From contig NZ_RAIR01000003.1 in the NCBI RefSeq assembly GCF_003625485.1, positions 248,001-312,000 of the forward strand: a stretch of 64,000 nt of DNA, read 5' to 3'. Position numbers and translations under genes: made by a program. Numbering within the stretch: the first letter of the stretch is position 1; every line of letters starts with the position of its first letter. Of this stretch, positions 1 through 7,527 are shown in pieces. The notes under the pieces are model-generated. The model saw only the letters and a program-made list of their open reading frames with translations. It did not search any database and was not told the origin of the DNA. The DNA is from Butyrivibrio sp. CB08. GTDB lineage: Bacteria > Bacillota > Clostridia > Lachnospirales > Lachnospiraceae.

Positions 1-1
1 T

Positions 2-499
2 GAGATCATCAGGGGAGCGGAGATCAGTAAGGGCCTTCTGTTCCACTATTTTGAGAGCAAGATAGGTCTTTATAATTTTTTGTACGATTATGCCACCAAG
101 TTCGTTACCCTTGAACTCACTACCCACGTGGAACCCAGTGAGGACGGCTTTTTTGAGTTATATAAGCAGATCTTAAATTCCAAGATAGACTCCATGTATC
201 GTTATCCCTACATTTTCCAGTTCCTTGACAAGGCAGATGAGGAGACAGACGAGGAGGCCCTTAGGGAGATAGAAGAGAGGCGCGATAAGTATCACAGGCT
301 TATGGATGCTCTTAAGGAGAGAGCAGACATCACAGTCTTTTCTGCAGGAACTGACTATGAGAAGGTGTGGAATCTTTTGGATTTCACTACTCAGGGTCTT
401 ATGCTAAAGGCTGTAAGAAGTGACAATTTCAGGGCAGATTTCCTTTTGGAAGAGGCTACTGAATATGTGGATATGGTAAGCAATATGACTTTAAAATAA
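2..499 (+). CDS. TetR-family regulator, 5' truncated by window edge
   Basis: The reading frame is open from base 2, so the gene begins before the window; 165 residues are visible. The first residues contain the recognition-helix signature ISKGLLFHYFESK that ends the TetR DNA-binding domain (HTH, then the Tyr-Phe helix 4 start). The rest is an all-helical, charged ligand-binding/dimerisation domain with no motif that reveals the inducer. An internal TTG at 80 would give a protein without HTH and is not the true start. The pfkB-like gene follows after 17 bp on the same strand, so the regulator and kinase may share a transcript. Family assignment is secure from the helix signature; target genes are unknown. 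Confidence 0.85.
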   Translation, partial: EIIRGAEISKGLLFHYFESKIGLYNFLYDYATKFVTLELTTHVEPSEDGFFELYKQILNSKIDSMYRYPYIFQFLDKADEETDEEALREIEERRDKYHRLMDALKERADITVFSAGTDYEKVWNLLDFTTQGLMLKAVRSDNFRADFLLEEATEYVDMVSNMTLK

Positions 500-516
500 A
501 GCAAAAGGAGGACCTT

Positions 517-1461
517 ATGAGTAAGTTCCTAGTAGCAGGTGTAACACAGATTGAAACTATCGTAAGAGTTGATAAGATTCCTGTAAGCTATGCTCCTCTT
601 ACCAGTGCCAATGACTCCATCTTTACAGCCATGGGCGGAGATGCTTACAACGAGTCCCTTGCGCTTAAGTGGCTTGGAGACGATGTGTGCTTCATGTCCA
701 TTGTGGGCAGGAATCAGGATCTTGGAATGATCAATCCCCCGGACCGCAAGATCACTCTTTCAACTGAATACATAATACCTCAGATGAATGAAACTCCTAC
801 TGAGGTTGTCCTTTATGACAAAGACAGAAAGCAGCAGATCTTTGAGGATATCAAGGACCTTCGTGACAATGTTTATGACATGTCCATGGTTCCTCCTATT
901 GTTCAGGACAGCGATATGCTGGTTCTTGCAAATGCGAATTTCTGCCGTCCTTTTGCAAAGGCAGCAGCTGAGTATGGCAAGCCAATAGCAGTAAATATCA
1001 GAAACTATAAGCCTGAAAAAGAAAAATATAACACCGACTTCCTTGAGCCAGCCAAGGTTCTTTATTTCTCAGATGATACTCTGGCAGAAGATCCATACGA
1101 CTTCATCAAGAGAATGTCAGATACCTACGGAACTGAGATCATCATTCTTGGACAGGGAAGTGAAGGTCTTATCCTCTTTGATAAGACTCAGGACCTTCGT
1201 GTTCACTACAAGACAGTTAAGACCAATGAGGTTGTTAATACAATCGGTGCTGGTAATGCGCTCTTTGCCTGCTTCCTCCACTACTATATGGAGACAGGAG
1301 ACAGCGTAAATGCCATCAAGAATGCCCTGCTGTTTGCTTCCTACAAGATCGGATACATGGGAACATCAAACGGATTCATGACAACTGAACAGCTGGAGCA
1401 GTGGAGAAACCTTATCTGGGGAATCAAAAAGAGTGCTTTTGAAGAACATTCCCAGGGATAA
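517..1461 (+). CDS. PfkB/ribokinase-family carbohydrate kinase with GAGN instead of GAGD
   Basis: A 314-residue protein of the PfkB fold, which phosphorylates sugars or nucleosides with ATP. It starts with an ATG behind AGGAGG. The N-terminal half has the Gly-rich substrate-side motif (MGGDAYNESLALKWLG, near residue 47). The C-terminal signature of the family, DTxGAGDxF, reads NTIGAGNALFACF (about residues 241-253). The Asp that is the catalytic base in ribokinase, fructokinase and adenosine kinase is therefore Asn (codon aat at 1255-1257), and the leading Asp is also Asn. Known PfkB enzymes depend on this Asp, so the protein may be inactive, regulatory, or use another base. It lies between the TetR gene and malQ. 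Substrate cannot be named. Confidence 0.8.
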   Translation: MSKFLVAGVTQIETIVRVDKIPVSYAPLTSANDSIFTAMGGDAYNESLALKWLGDDVCFMSIVGRNQDLGMINPPDRKITLSTEYIIPQMNETPTEVVLYDKDRKQQIFEDIKDLRDNVYDMSMVPPIVQDSDMLVLANANFCRPFAKAAAEYGKPIAVNIRNYKPEKEKYNTDFLEPAKVLYFSDDTLAEDPYDFIKRMSDTYGTEIIILGQGSEGLILFDKTQDLRVHYKTVKTNEVVNTIGAGNALFACFLHYYMETGDSVNAIKNALLFASYKIGYMGTSNGFMTTEQLEQWRNLIWGIKKSAFEEHSQG

Positions 1462-1467
1462 TTTTTC

Positions 1468-1497
1468 TTGAAAAATACTACGAAAATGTGGTAAAGT
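1468..1497 (+). promoter_or_regulatory. SigA promoter of malQ with extended -10
   Basis: TTGAAA (1468-1473), 18-bp spacer, TAAAGT (1492-1497) preceded by TG at 1489-1490, which makes an extended -10. Transcription would start near 1504, immediately before the LacI-type operator, so a bound repressor would block initiation or early elongation. Confidence 0.6.
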
Positions 1498-1500
1498 AGA

Positions 1501-1546
1501 ACTACGGAAACGTTACCGGTAACGGCTAAAATTTCCGTAGTTTTTT
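1501..1546 (+). terminator. Hairpin plus T-tract enclosing an operator
   Basis: The arms ACTACGGAAA (1501-1510) and TTTCCGTAGT (1532-1541) are perfectly complementary and run into six T residues (1541-1546). This is a rho-independent terminator shape. It fits either the end of the pfkB transcript or an attenuator in the malQ leader. Its loop contains the 14-bp LacI-type palindrome. Confidence 0.55.
1511..1524. promoter_or_regulatory. LacI-family operator upstream of malQ
   Basis: CGTTACCGGTAACG is a perfect 14-bp palindrome with a central CG, the typical form of LacI/GalR-family (MalR-like) operators. It sits 14 bp downstream of the malQ -10 box. The LacI-family gene directly after malQ (3131-4162) is the obvious candidate repressor. 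Binding is inferred. Confidence 0.7.
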
Positions 1547-1566
1547 CTTGAAAAGGAGCGATGAAT

Positions 1567-3087
1567 ATGGCAAATACAGAGAAAAAATCTACCAGGAAAT
1601 GTGGAGTTTTACTTCCTATCTTTTCACTTTCATCTGAGTATGGAATAGGTACTTTTTCAAAGGAGGCCTATGACTTTGTGGACTTTTTGGAAAAATCCGG
1701 ACAGAGCTACTGGCAGCTGCTCCCATTGGGACCAACCAGCTACGGTGATTCCCCATATCAGTCATTTTCAACCTTTGCAGGCAATCCATATTTCATCGAT
1801 ATCAAGACTCTTATAGATGAGGGGCTTCTTACCAGGAAGGACGCTGATAAATATGACTTTGGCGGAAGCGAGGAGTACATCGACTACGAGAAGATGTACC
1901 GCTCAAGATTCCTTCTTCTTAAGACTGCTTACGACAACTTCAATAAAAAGGCTAAGTCCTTTGCAGATATGGCCAGGAAGTTCGAGACTTTTAAAAAGAG
2001 CCGCGACAACTTCTGGCTTGCAGACTATTCTCTTTTCATGGCTCTTAAGAATGAGAGCGGTGGAAGAAGCTGGAATACCTGGGAAGAGGGTGTAAGGCTT
2101 CGTAAACCTGCAGCCATCAAGGCAGCAAAAGAGAAATTCAAAGAGGAAATTGATTTTTACAGTTTCCTTCAGTTTTTGTTTGCACAGCAGTGGAGTAAGC
2201 TCAAGGCCTATGCTAACAAGAAGGGCATAGATATCATCGGTGATATTCCTATCTACGTAGCCTTTGACAGCGCAGATACATGGGCTAATCCTGAGCTGTT
2301 CCAGCTTGATAAGAACAACGATCCTATAGATGTTGCCGGATGCCCACCAGATGCCTTCAGTGCAACAGGTCAGCTCTGGGGCAATCCTCTCTACAAGTGG
2401 GATTACCATGAGAAGACTGGCTATAAGTGGTGGATGCAGCGTATCAAGCACTGCTACAAGATCTACGACGTTGTCAGGATCGACCACTTCAGAGGCTTTG
2501 ATGAGTACTATGCAATTCCTTATGGCAATCCAACAGCTGAGAAGGGCAAGTGGAAGAAGGGCCCTGGCTACAAGCTCTTTGATACCATGAAGAAGGAACT
2601 TGGGGAAAAGAGAGTCATCGCTGAGGACCTTGGATTCCTTACAGAGTCTGTTATTAAGCTTGTTAAAAAGACTGGTTATCCAGGAATGAAGATACTGCAG
2701 TTCGCCTTTGATTCAAGGGAGGAGAGTGACTACCTTCCACATAATTACACCAAGAACTGCATCGTTTATACAGGAACTCACGACAACGACACCACCAGAA
2801 ACTGGTTTGATACCCTTCCTAAGGCAGATAAGAAGTACTGCAAGGAATACCTTGGTATCAAGAAGGCTTCTGATGCAGTATGGGCAGTGATCAGATCAGC
2901 ATTTGCAAGCGTGTCAGATACTGTTATAATTCCTATGCAGGATTACCTTGAGCTTCCAGGATATGCAAGGATCAACACTCCTTCAACCCTTGGCGGCAAC
3001 TGGGTATGGCGTATGAAGAAGGACGCTCTCACAGATGAACTTGCGGTTAAGATGAAGGACTTTGCAAGGATCTACAGGCGTCTGTAA
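1567..3087 (+). CDS. malQ: 4-alpha-glucanotransferase (amylomaltase, GH77)
   Basis: About 506 residues, the usual size for a bacterial amylomaltase. MalQ disproportionates malto-oligosaccharides by transferring alpha-1,4-glucan chains in the cytoplasm, part of starch/maltose use and glycogen turnover. Visible family motifs include GDSPYQSFS near the N terminus, the nucleophile motif RIDHFRGFD (Asp), the acid/base motif IAEDLGFLT (Glu) and GTHDNDT (transition-state His/Asp). ATG codons at 1561 and 1567 are in frame. The ribosome-binding GGAG (1555-1558) lies only 2 bp from the first but 8 bp from the second, so 1567 is chosen. Expression is probably controlled by the palindrome at 1511-1524 and the downstream LacI-type regulator. 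Confidence 0.95.
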   Translation: MANTEKKSTRKCGVLLPIFSLSSEYGIGTFSKEAYDFVDFLEKSGQSYWQLLPLGPTSYGDSPYQSFSTFAGNPYFIDIKTLIDEGLLTRKDADKYDFGGSEEYIDYEKMYRSRFLLLKTAYDNFNKKAKSFADMARKFETFKKSRDNFWLADYSLFMALKNESGGRSWNTWEEGVRLRKPAAIKAAKEKFKEEIDFYSFLQFLFAQQWSKLKAYANKKGIDIIGDIPIYVAFDSADTWANPELFQLDKNNDPIDVAGCPPDAFSATGQLWGNPLYKWDYHEKTGYKWWMQRIKHCYKIYDVVRIDHFRGFDEYYAIPYGNPTAEKGKWKKGPGYKLFDTMKKELGEKRVIAEDLGFLTESVIKLVKKTGYPGMKILQFAFDSREESDYLPHNYTKNCIVYTGTHDNDTTRNWFDTLPKADKKYCKEYLGIKKASDAVWAVIRSAFASVSDTVIIPMQDYLELPGYARINTPSTLGGNWVWRMKKDALTDELAVKMKDFARIYRRL

Positions 3088-3130
3088 GCTCTTTTGACAG
3101 AACAAATATTATGTATATTGGCAGGAAGAA

Positions 3131-4162
3131 ATGGCAGAGATTACTATAGTTGAAATAGCCAAGAGATGCGGTGTTGGCGTCAGCACAGTTTCAAGGGCTA
3201 TTAATAACCACTCGGATATCAATCCCGAGACCAAAAAGAGAATAATGGCTGTTATCAAGGAGACTGGCTATATTCCCAATAACAGCGCAAGGAACTTAAA
3301 GAGAACAGATGCCAAGTGCATTGCTGTGCTGGTTAAGGGTATTACAAACCCCTTCTTTGCTCCCATGATCGAGGTAGTTGAGCAGGAAGTGGACAAGAGG
3401 GGCTATGCCCTGGTGCTTCGTCACGTAGAGGCCTACGAGAACGAGGTGGATGTTGCTCTTGAGCTTGAGAAGGAAAAGAGACTTCGCGGTATCATCTTTA
3501 TGGGTGGTAGTGCCAAGCATCCTGCGGACAAGATGAAGCAGATCGGAGTGCCTGTTGTATTTGCAACTATCGGCTCTGACATCTCTGATGACCTTAATAA
3601 AAACGCTTATTCCACAGTGTCTGTGGACGATGAAAATGAGAGCTTTAAGATGGTTGAGCATCTCATTAAGATGGGCCACAGGAAGATAGCTATCATGACT
3701 GAGGGAAGTGATACTCCATCAGTCGTTCAGCTTCGTTTAAAGGGATATATCAAGGCTCTTAAGGCCAATGATATCAAGGTGGACGAGAAGCTTATCAGAT
3801 ACGTTGATAAGAGGATCTACACCATGGCAAACGGCTATGATACAGCCAAGGCACTTATTGATTCCGGTGAGAAGTTCACAGCTCTTTACTGTATTTCTGA
3901 CGTACTGGCTATCGGTGCACTTCGCGCCTTTGCAGATGCAGGCATTAGGGTTCCAGAGGATGTGAGCGTTGCTGGATATGACGGACAGGAGCTTTCACAG
4001 TTCTGTATTCCAAGACTTACAACAATCAGACAGCCTCTTGTTGATATTTCGAAAGAAACCATAAGGCTTATCTTCGATATTATTGACAAAGAGAGTGGTC
4101 ATAGGCATATAATATTTCCTGGTGAACTAATTGAAGGAGAATCTACCAGGAAGATAAAATGA
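3131..4162 (+). CDS. LacI/GalR-family transcriptional repressor
   Basis: A 343-residue regulator. The N-terminal HTH and hinge are complete: TIVEIAKRCGVGVSTVSRAI, then residues ending in GYIPNNSARNLKR. A periplasmic-binding-protein-like sugar domain follows, with CIAVLVKGITNPFF and the C-terminal DVSVAGYDGQELS region. It follows malQ by 43 bp and a LacI-type palindrome lies before malQ, so it most likely represses malQ and responds to a maltose- or glucose-related effector. Its stop codon overlaps the next start (ATGA, 4159-4162), so it is translationally coupled to a small HicB-like gene and then mscS. The effector is unknown. Confidence 0.93.
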   Translation: MAEITIVEIAKRCGVGVSTVSRAINNHSDINPETKKRIMAVIKETGYIPNNSARNLKRTDAKCIAVLVKGITNPFFAPMIEVVEQEVDKRGYALVLRHVEAYENEVDVALELEKEKRLRGIIFMGGSAKHPADKMKQIGVPVVFATIGSDISDDLNKNAYSTVSVDDENESFKMVEHLIKMGHRKIAIMTEGSDTPSVVQLRLKGYIKALKANDIKVDEKLIRYVDKRIYTMANGYDTAKALIDSGEKFTALYCISDVLAIGALRAFADAGIRVPEDVSVAGYDGQELSQFCIPRLTTIRQPLVDISKETIRLIFDIIDKESGHRHIIFPGELIEGESTRKIK

Positions 4163-4389
4163 GCGAAAAGATTTTTGAATACGAAGGCTATACAGGGACA
4201 GTTAATTACGACAAGAAAGCTGACTACTACACAGGTGAAGTGACTATCGACGGTAGGATCTACACCTATGAAGGAGATTCTCTTGAGGAACTTAGGGAGG
4301 ACTTTGAGGACATCATCGATTCCGTCATCGCTTTTGATGAGATGGGAGATGAGGACGACGAGGACTTTGAAGGGGAAGAGGATCTATGA
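4159..4389 (+). CDS. Orphan HicB-like small acidic protein
   Basis: 76 residues. The N-terminal part, FEYEGYTGTVNYDKKADYY to about residue 45, matches the pattern of the HicB antitoxin fold (Y.GYxGxv.yd...yG.v...). The sequence then gives an SLEELREDFEDIID helix and ends in a very acidic tail rich in Asp and Glu. There is no C-terminal DNA-binding domain and no hicA-like toxin gene next to it, so a toxin-antitoxin role is not supported. It overlaps the lacI-type gene by 4 bp and the mscS gene by 4 bp (4386-4389), so it belongs to that operon. Family call by pattern; function unknown. Confidence 0.6.
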   Translation: MSEKIFEYEGYTGTVNYDKKADYYTGEVTIDGRIYTYEGDSLEELREDFEDIIDSVIAFDEMGDEDDEDFEGEEDL

Positions 4390-5168
4390 AAGACGCACTG
4401 GACATTTTTCTTAAGTATGTGCTGCCCTTTATAGCGGCATATCTTATCAATATAGTGATGAACAAGTTCCTGAGTAAGGAGTTACTCAGGGGCAAGATTC
4501 ATCTTATTTTTTTGAAAGGAATTATCCTGGCAGTTATCTGGGCTGCCGCAGCTCTCACTGCTCTTAGCGGAATTCCTGCCTTTGAAAAAACATGGGAGAC
4601 AGCGATCGCATCATCTGGAATCGCTGCTGTGGTTCTGGGTCTTGCTGCCCAGTCAACCCTTGCAAATGTGTTTGCAGGAATAGCTCTTTCTGCCAGCCAT
4701 TCAAGGCCCTTTGATATTGGGGACAGGATCAAGATCGACAGCTATGACCCTGGTTTTGTTGAGAACATAACCCTTCGTCACACTGTGATCAAGACCTACC
4801 AGAACGAGATCATCTATATTCCCAACTCTGTAGTTGGGTCTTCAACGATAGTCAATTATACTCAGGAAGATTCTTTTTCCTATCCAATTAGAGTATCAGT
4901 AGCCTATGGAACAGATATGGACAAGGCGATGAATGTTATGAGCAGTGCCATCTATACTCATCCCAAGCACTACGGCGCAAGACCTGTTGTTCTTTGCAAG
5001 AGCTGCGATGACAGCGGAGTTACACTTCAGGCTCTGGTTGAGACCAAGGACTTTAAGGACAATCCAAGAGCATGCTCTGAGTGCCTTGTGGAGATCATGA
5101 AGAGATTTAAGGAAGAAGGCATTGAGATTCCATACAACAAGCTGGTACTATTAAAAGGCGAAGAGTAA
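4386..5168 (+). CDS. MscS-family mechanosensitive ion channel
   Basis: 260 residues. Two or three N-terminal membrane spans (about residues 10-25, 38-60 and 72-95) lead into the pore-helix-like segment GIAAVVLGLAAQSTLANVFA, the hallmark of MscS TM3. A soluble beta domain follows (FDIGDRIKIDSYDPGFVENI ... YIPNSVVGSSTIVNYTQ) and an alpha/beta C-terminal domain. Such channels open under membrane tension to release solutes during osmotic downshift. It overlaps the preceding small gene by 4 bp. Length and motif order match small MscS (YnaI/YkuT-like) proteins. Confidence 0.93.
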   Translation: MKDALDIFLKYVLPFIAAYLINIVMNKFLSKELLRGKIHLIFLKGIILAVIWAAAALTALSGIPAFEKTWETAIASSGIAAVVLGLAAQSTLANVFAGIALSASHSRPFDIGDRIKIDSYDPGFVENITLRHTVIKTYQNEIIYIPNSVVGSSTIVNYTQEDSFSYPIRVSVAYGTDMDKAMNVMSSAIYTHPKHYGARPVVLCKSCDDSGVTLQALVETKDFKDNPRACSECLVEIMKRFKEEGIEIPYNKLVLLKGEE

Positions 5169-5189
5169 AAATATATTTGGGGGATTATT

Positions 5190-5801
5190 ATGGGTAAGCT
5201 TTATTTCAGGTATGGAGCGATGGGGAGCTCCAAGACAGCCAATGCACTTATGGTTAGGTACAACTACCTTGAGAAGGGCCAGAACTGCATTCTTTTAAAG
5301 CCAAAGACCGAGGACAGAGATGGCAAGATGGTGGTAAGATCCAGAATGGGTCTTGAGGCTGAGTGCATCTTTGTTGAGGACTTTCTGGATGAGGTAGTTA
5401 ACGAGTGGTTCACCAAAAAGAGCACAGCATGGAAAAAGCTGGACTGCGTGCTGGTGGACGAGGCACAGTTCCTTACTGAGGAGCAGGTAGATCTTTTGGC
5501 AGAAGTAGTTGATAAGTACGACCTTCCTGTTATCTGCTACGGCCTTAGGACTGATTTTACAAGCCACTTATTCACAGGCTCCAAGCGTCTTATGGAGATC
5601 GCCAACTACATTGAAGAGGTTCCGACTGTCTGCTGGTGCGGACGAAGAGCTCACTTCAACGCAAGGGTATCTAATGGCAAGATCGTAAGAGACGGCGAGC
5701 AGATCATGATGGGCGGCAACGAGTCTTACGTATCTGTATGTCGCAGGCACTTCCTTTCCGGAGAAGTTGATGGAAAGAGAGAAAGAGACATTCAGGAATA
5801 A
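5190..5801 (+). CDS. tdk: Thymidine kinase, type II
   Basis: 203 residues. The protein phosphorylates thymidine to dTMP with ATP in the pyrimidine salvage pathway. Visible are a P-loop (GAMGSSKTA, residues 9-17), the Walker-B-like DEAQF motif (about residues 90-94) and the zinc-binding lasso with four ligands in CWCGRRAHFNARV and VCRRHF. The lasso binds the thymidine base. GGGGG lies 7 bp before the ATG. The gene ends in a strong hairpin shared with the convergent phosphatase gene. Confidence 0.95.
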   Translation: MGKLYFRYGAMGSSKTANALMVRYNYLEKGQNCILLKPKTEDRDGKMVVRSRMGLEAECIFVEDFLDEVVNEWFTKKSTAWKKLDCVLVDEAQFLTEEQVDLLAEVVDKYDLPVICYGLRTDFTSHLFTGSKRLMEIANYIEEVPTVCWCGRRAHFNARVSNGKIVRDGEQIMMGGNESYVSVCRRHFLSGEVDGKRERDIQE

Positions 5802-5813
5802 AGAGCAAAATAA

Positions 5814-5851
5814 AAGGCGGACCGGATTTTGATTCCGGACCGCCTTATTTT
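5814..5851. terminator. Bidirectional terminator between tdk and the phosphatase gene
   Basis: AAGGCGG-A-CCGGA pairs with TCCGG-A-CCGCCTT (5834-5846) through a 12-bp stem with one A-A mismatch. A tracts on the left and T tracts on the right allow it to serve both convergent genes. Confidence 0.85.
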
Positions 5852-5859
5852 TATGTGTA

Positions 5860-7527
5860 TCAGTTGTACTTAAAGCACAGCATTGTGATGTCGTCGAACT
5901 GAGGAGCTTCTCCAACGAAGAAGTCGATGGACTCTTTGACGTTCTTGCAGATTTCTTCCGGGTGGGCATCCGGCTTTTCGTTGAGGGCTGCCAGGAGTCT
6001 GTCGTTGCCAAAGAGGATGTTGTGGGCATCTGTGGCCTCTGTAACACCGTCGGTGTAGCAGAAAAGTGTATCGCCGTGATGGAGCTCAAATTCGTGCTCT
6101 TTAAACTTGATGCCTTCCATGGTAGCAACAGCAACGGAGTGCTTGTAGATAGAAAGCTCGAACTCACCGTTTGCTCTTCTGATGGCCGGGTGCTCGTGAC
6201 CTGCGTTTGCAGCAAGGCCCTTACCGGTCTTAACATCAAGGATTGCAAACCATACTGTTACAAAGAGCTCAGCGTCGTTACCTTCGCACAGCTGATCGTT
6301 GGCGTATGCAAGAACTTCTGCCGGGGTTCCGCCCATCATAGCGCGGTTCTTGATGAGAGTCTTTGCAATGACCATGAACAGGGCAGCAGGAACACCCTTT
6401 CCTGAAACGTCAGCTACAACAAGACCAAGGTGGTCTTCGTCAATGATAAAGAAATCGTAGAAGTCGCCTCCAACTTCCTTAGCCGGGTCCATGGATGCGT
6501 AGAGTTCGTACTCTTTTTTATCTGTAAATGTAGGGAAGATCCTTGGGAGCATATCCATCTGGATCTGAGTTGCTACGTTAAGCTCTGCGCCGATTCTCTC
6601 TTTTTCCGCAGTGACTTCTGTCAAATTGGCGATGTAGTCCTTGATGTCTCCCTCCATTTTCTTCATGGCGTCGGAGAGATTCTCAATCTCGTCACCGGTG
6701 GTGATCTGAAGTTCTGAGAAGGCGTTTCCATTGTCTTCCTGGATGTAGCTTGTTGCTGCGTCTGAAAGCTTGTTGATAGGATTAACAACGGCTTTTGTGA
6801 TGGCCAGGATGTAGATTATTGTAAGGATAAGAGCTATTGCCAGGGTAATGATAACCAGCATAATGGTGAATCCCTGGCTCTCTGCCTTGATGACGTTCAT
6901 GGAGATGTCAGCGCATCCAAAAGCTGCTACCTGACCGTTGCTGTCATATATTGGATATCCTGCAGAAACCAGCCATCCATACTCCGGGGTGTTTGTGATA
7001 TAAGCAGGAAAGCCTATGGTAGGGTCATCAATGACTCCATAGTTGACTTCATAGAGGGGATCAAAGTCGCCAGGATCATTAGCTACAGCAGATCCGTCTG
7101 CAACATAGAGAGTTATCTTGTCCTTTGGATAAGCATAGAGGATATAGACTGATTCTACGTCGTTGGCTCCGGCCAGCTTTTGCATCTTAAGGACTTCTTC
7201 CTGATATTCAGGTGTCTCTTTTAAATGCTGGAAGTTTGCAATGTACTTTTCATGGGCTGGAGTTCCCATGCCATCACTTCCGACCTTTTCATCCTGAGCC
7301 TCGTAGATCTCAACAATCTGATCCCTAAGGTCCCTTACGTGGTCTCCGTCGAGGGTAACAGCTACAGTATGTGCCATATCTGTAACCTTGTTCTCATACT
7401 CAGAGTCGATTATTGCAGTGGTGACCCTTGAAGTGACAGTTACCAATATTGCACCAAGGAGGACCACCATAAGGATGATTCCTATAACACTTTTTAGTCC
7501 CAGGGACATCTTTCTTGTTTTTCTCAT
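5860..7527 (-). CDS. Membrane sensor with HAMP and RsbU/SpoIIE-type PP2C phosphatase domain
   Basis: 555 residues. TM1 lies at about 11-33, an extracytoplasmic sensing region of about 185 residues follows (Cache-like, with YGWLVSAGYPIYDSNGQVAAFG), then TM2 at about 219-244, HAMP at 245-300, a coiled segment, and a PPM/SpoIIE phosphatase domain at 340-555. Metal-binding Asp motifs are visible: VGGDFYDFF (Asp355), VVADVSGKGVPAA (Asp373) and FDDITM near the C terminus. These enzymes dephosphorylate STAS-domain anti-anti-sigma proteins in partner switching. It is the last gene of a four-gene minus-strand operon and overlaps the MATE-ATPase gene by ATGA, which suggests it opposes the kinase-like domain there. 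No STAS gene is in this operon. Confidence 0.9.
   Translation of the reverse strand: MRKTRKMSLGLKSVIGIILMVVLLGAILVTVTSRVTTAIIDSEYENKVTDMAHTVAVTLDGDHVRDLRDQIVEIYEAQDEKVGSDGMGTPAHEKYIANFQHLKETPEYQEEVLKMQKLAGANDVESVYILYAYPKDKITLYVADGSAVANDPGDFDPLYEVNYGVIDDPTIGFPAYITNTPEYGWLVSAGYPIYDSNGQVAAFGCADISMNVIKAESQGFTIMLVIITLAIALILTIIYILAITKAVVNPINKLSDAATSYIQEDNGNAFSELQITTGDEIENLSDAMKKMEGDIKDYIANLTEVTAEKERIGAELNVATQIQMDMLPRIFPTFTDKKEYELYASMDPAKEVGGDFYDFFIIDEDHLGLVVADVSGKGVPAALFMVIAKTLIKNRAMMGGTPAEVLAYANDQLCEGNDAELFVTVWFAILDVKTGKGLAANAGHEHPAIRRANGEFELSIYKHSVAVATMEGIKFKEHEFELHHGDTLFCYTDGVTEATDAHNILFGNDRLLAALNEKPDAHPEEICKNVKESIDFFVGEAPQFDDITMLCFKYN

Noticed and set aside
1903-2487. 194-codon minus-strand frame inside malQ
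   Set aside because: Shadow of the malQ coding sequence without start signal or protein similarity.
5568-6248. 226-codon minus-strand frame over tdk and the phosphatase gene
   Set aside because: It crosses a strong bidirectional terminator and overlaps two well-supported genes; a shadow frame.
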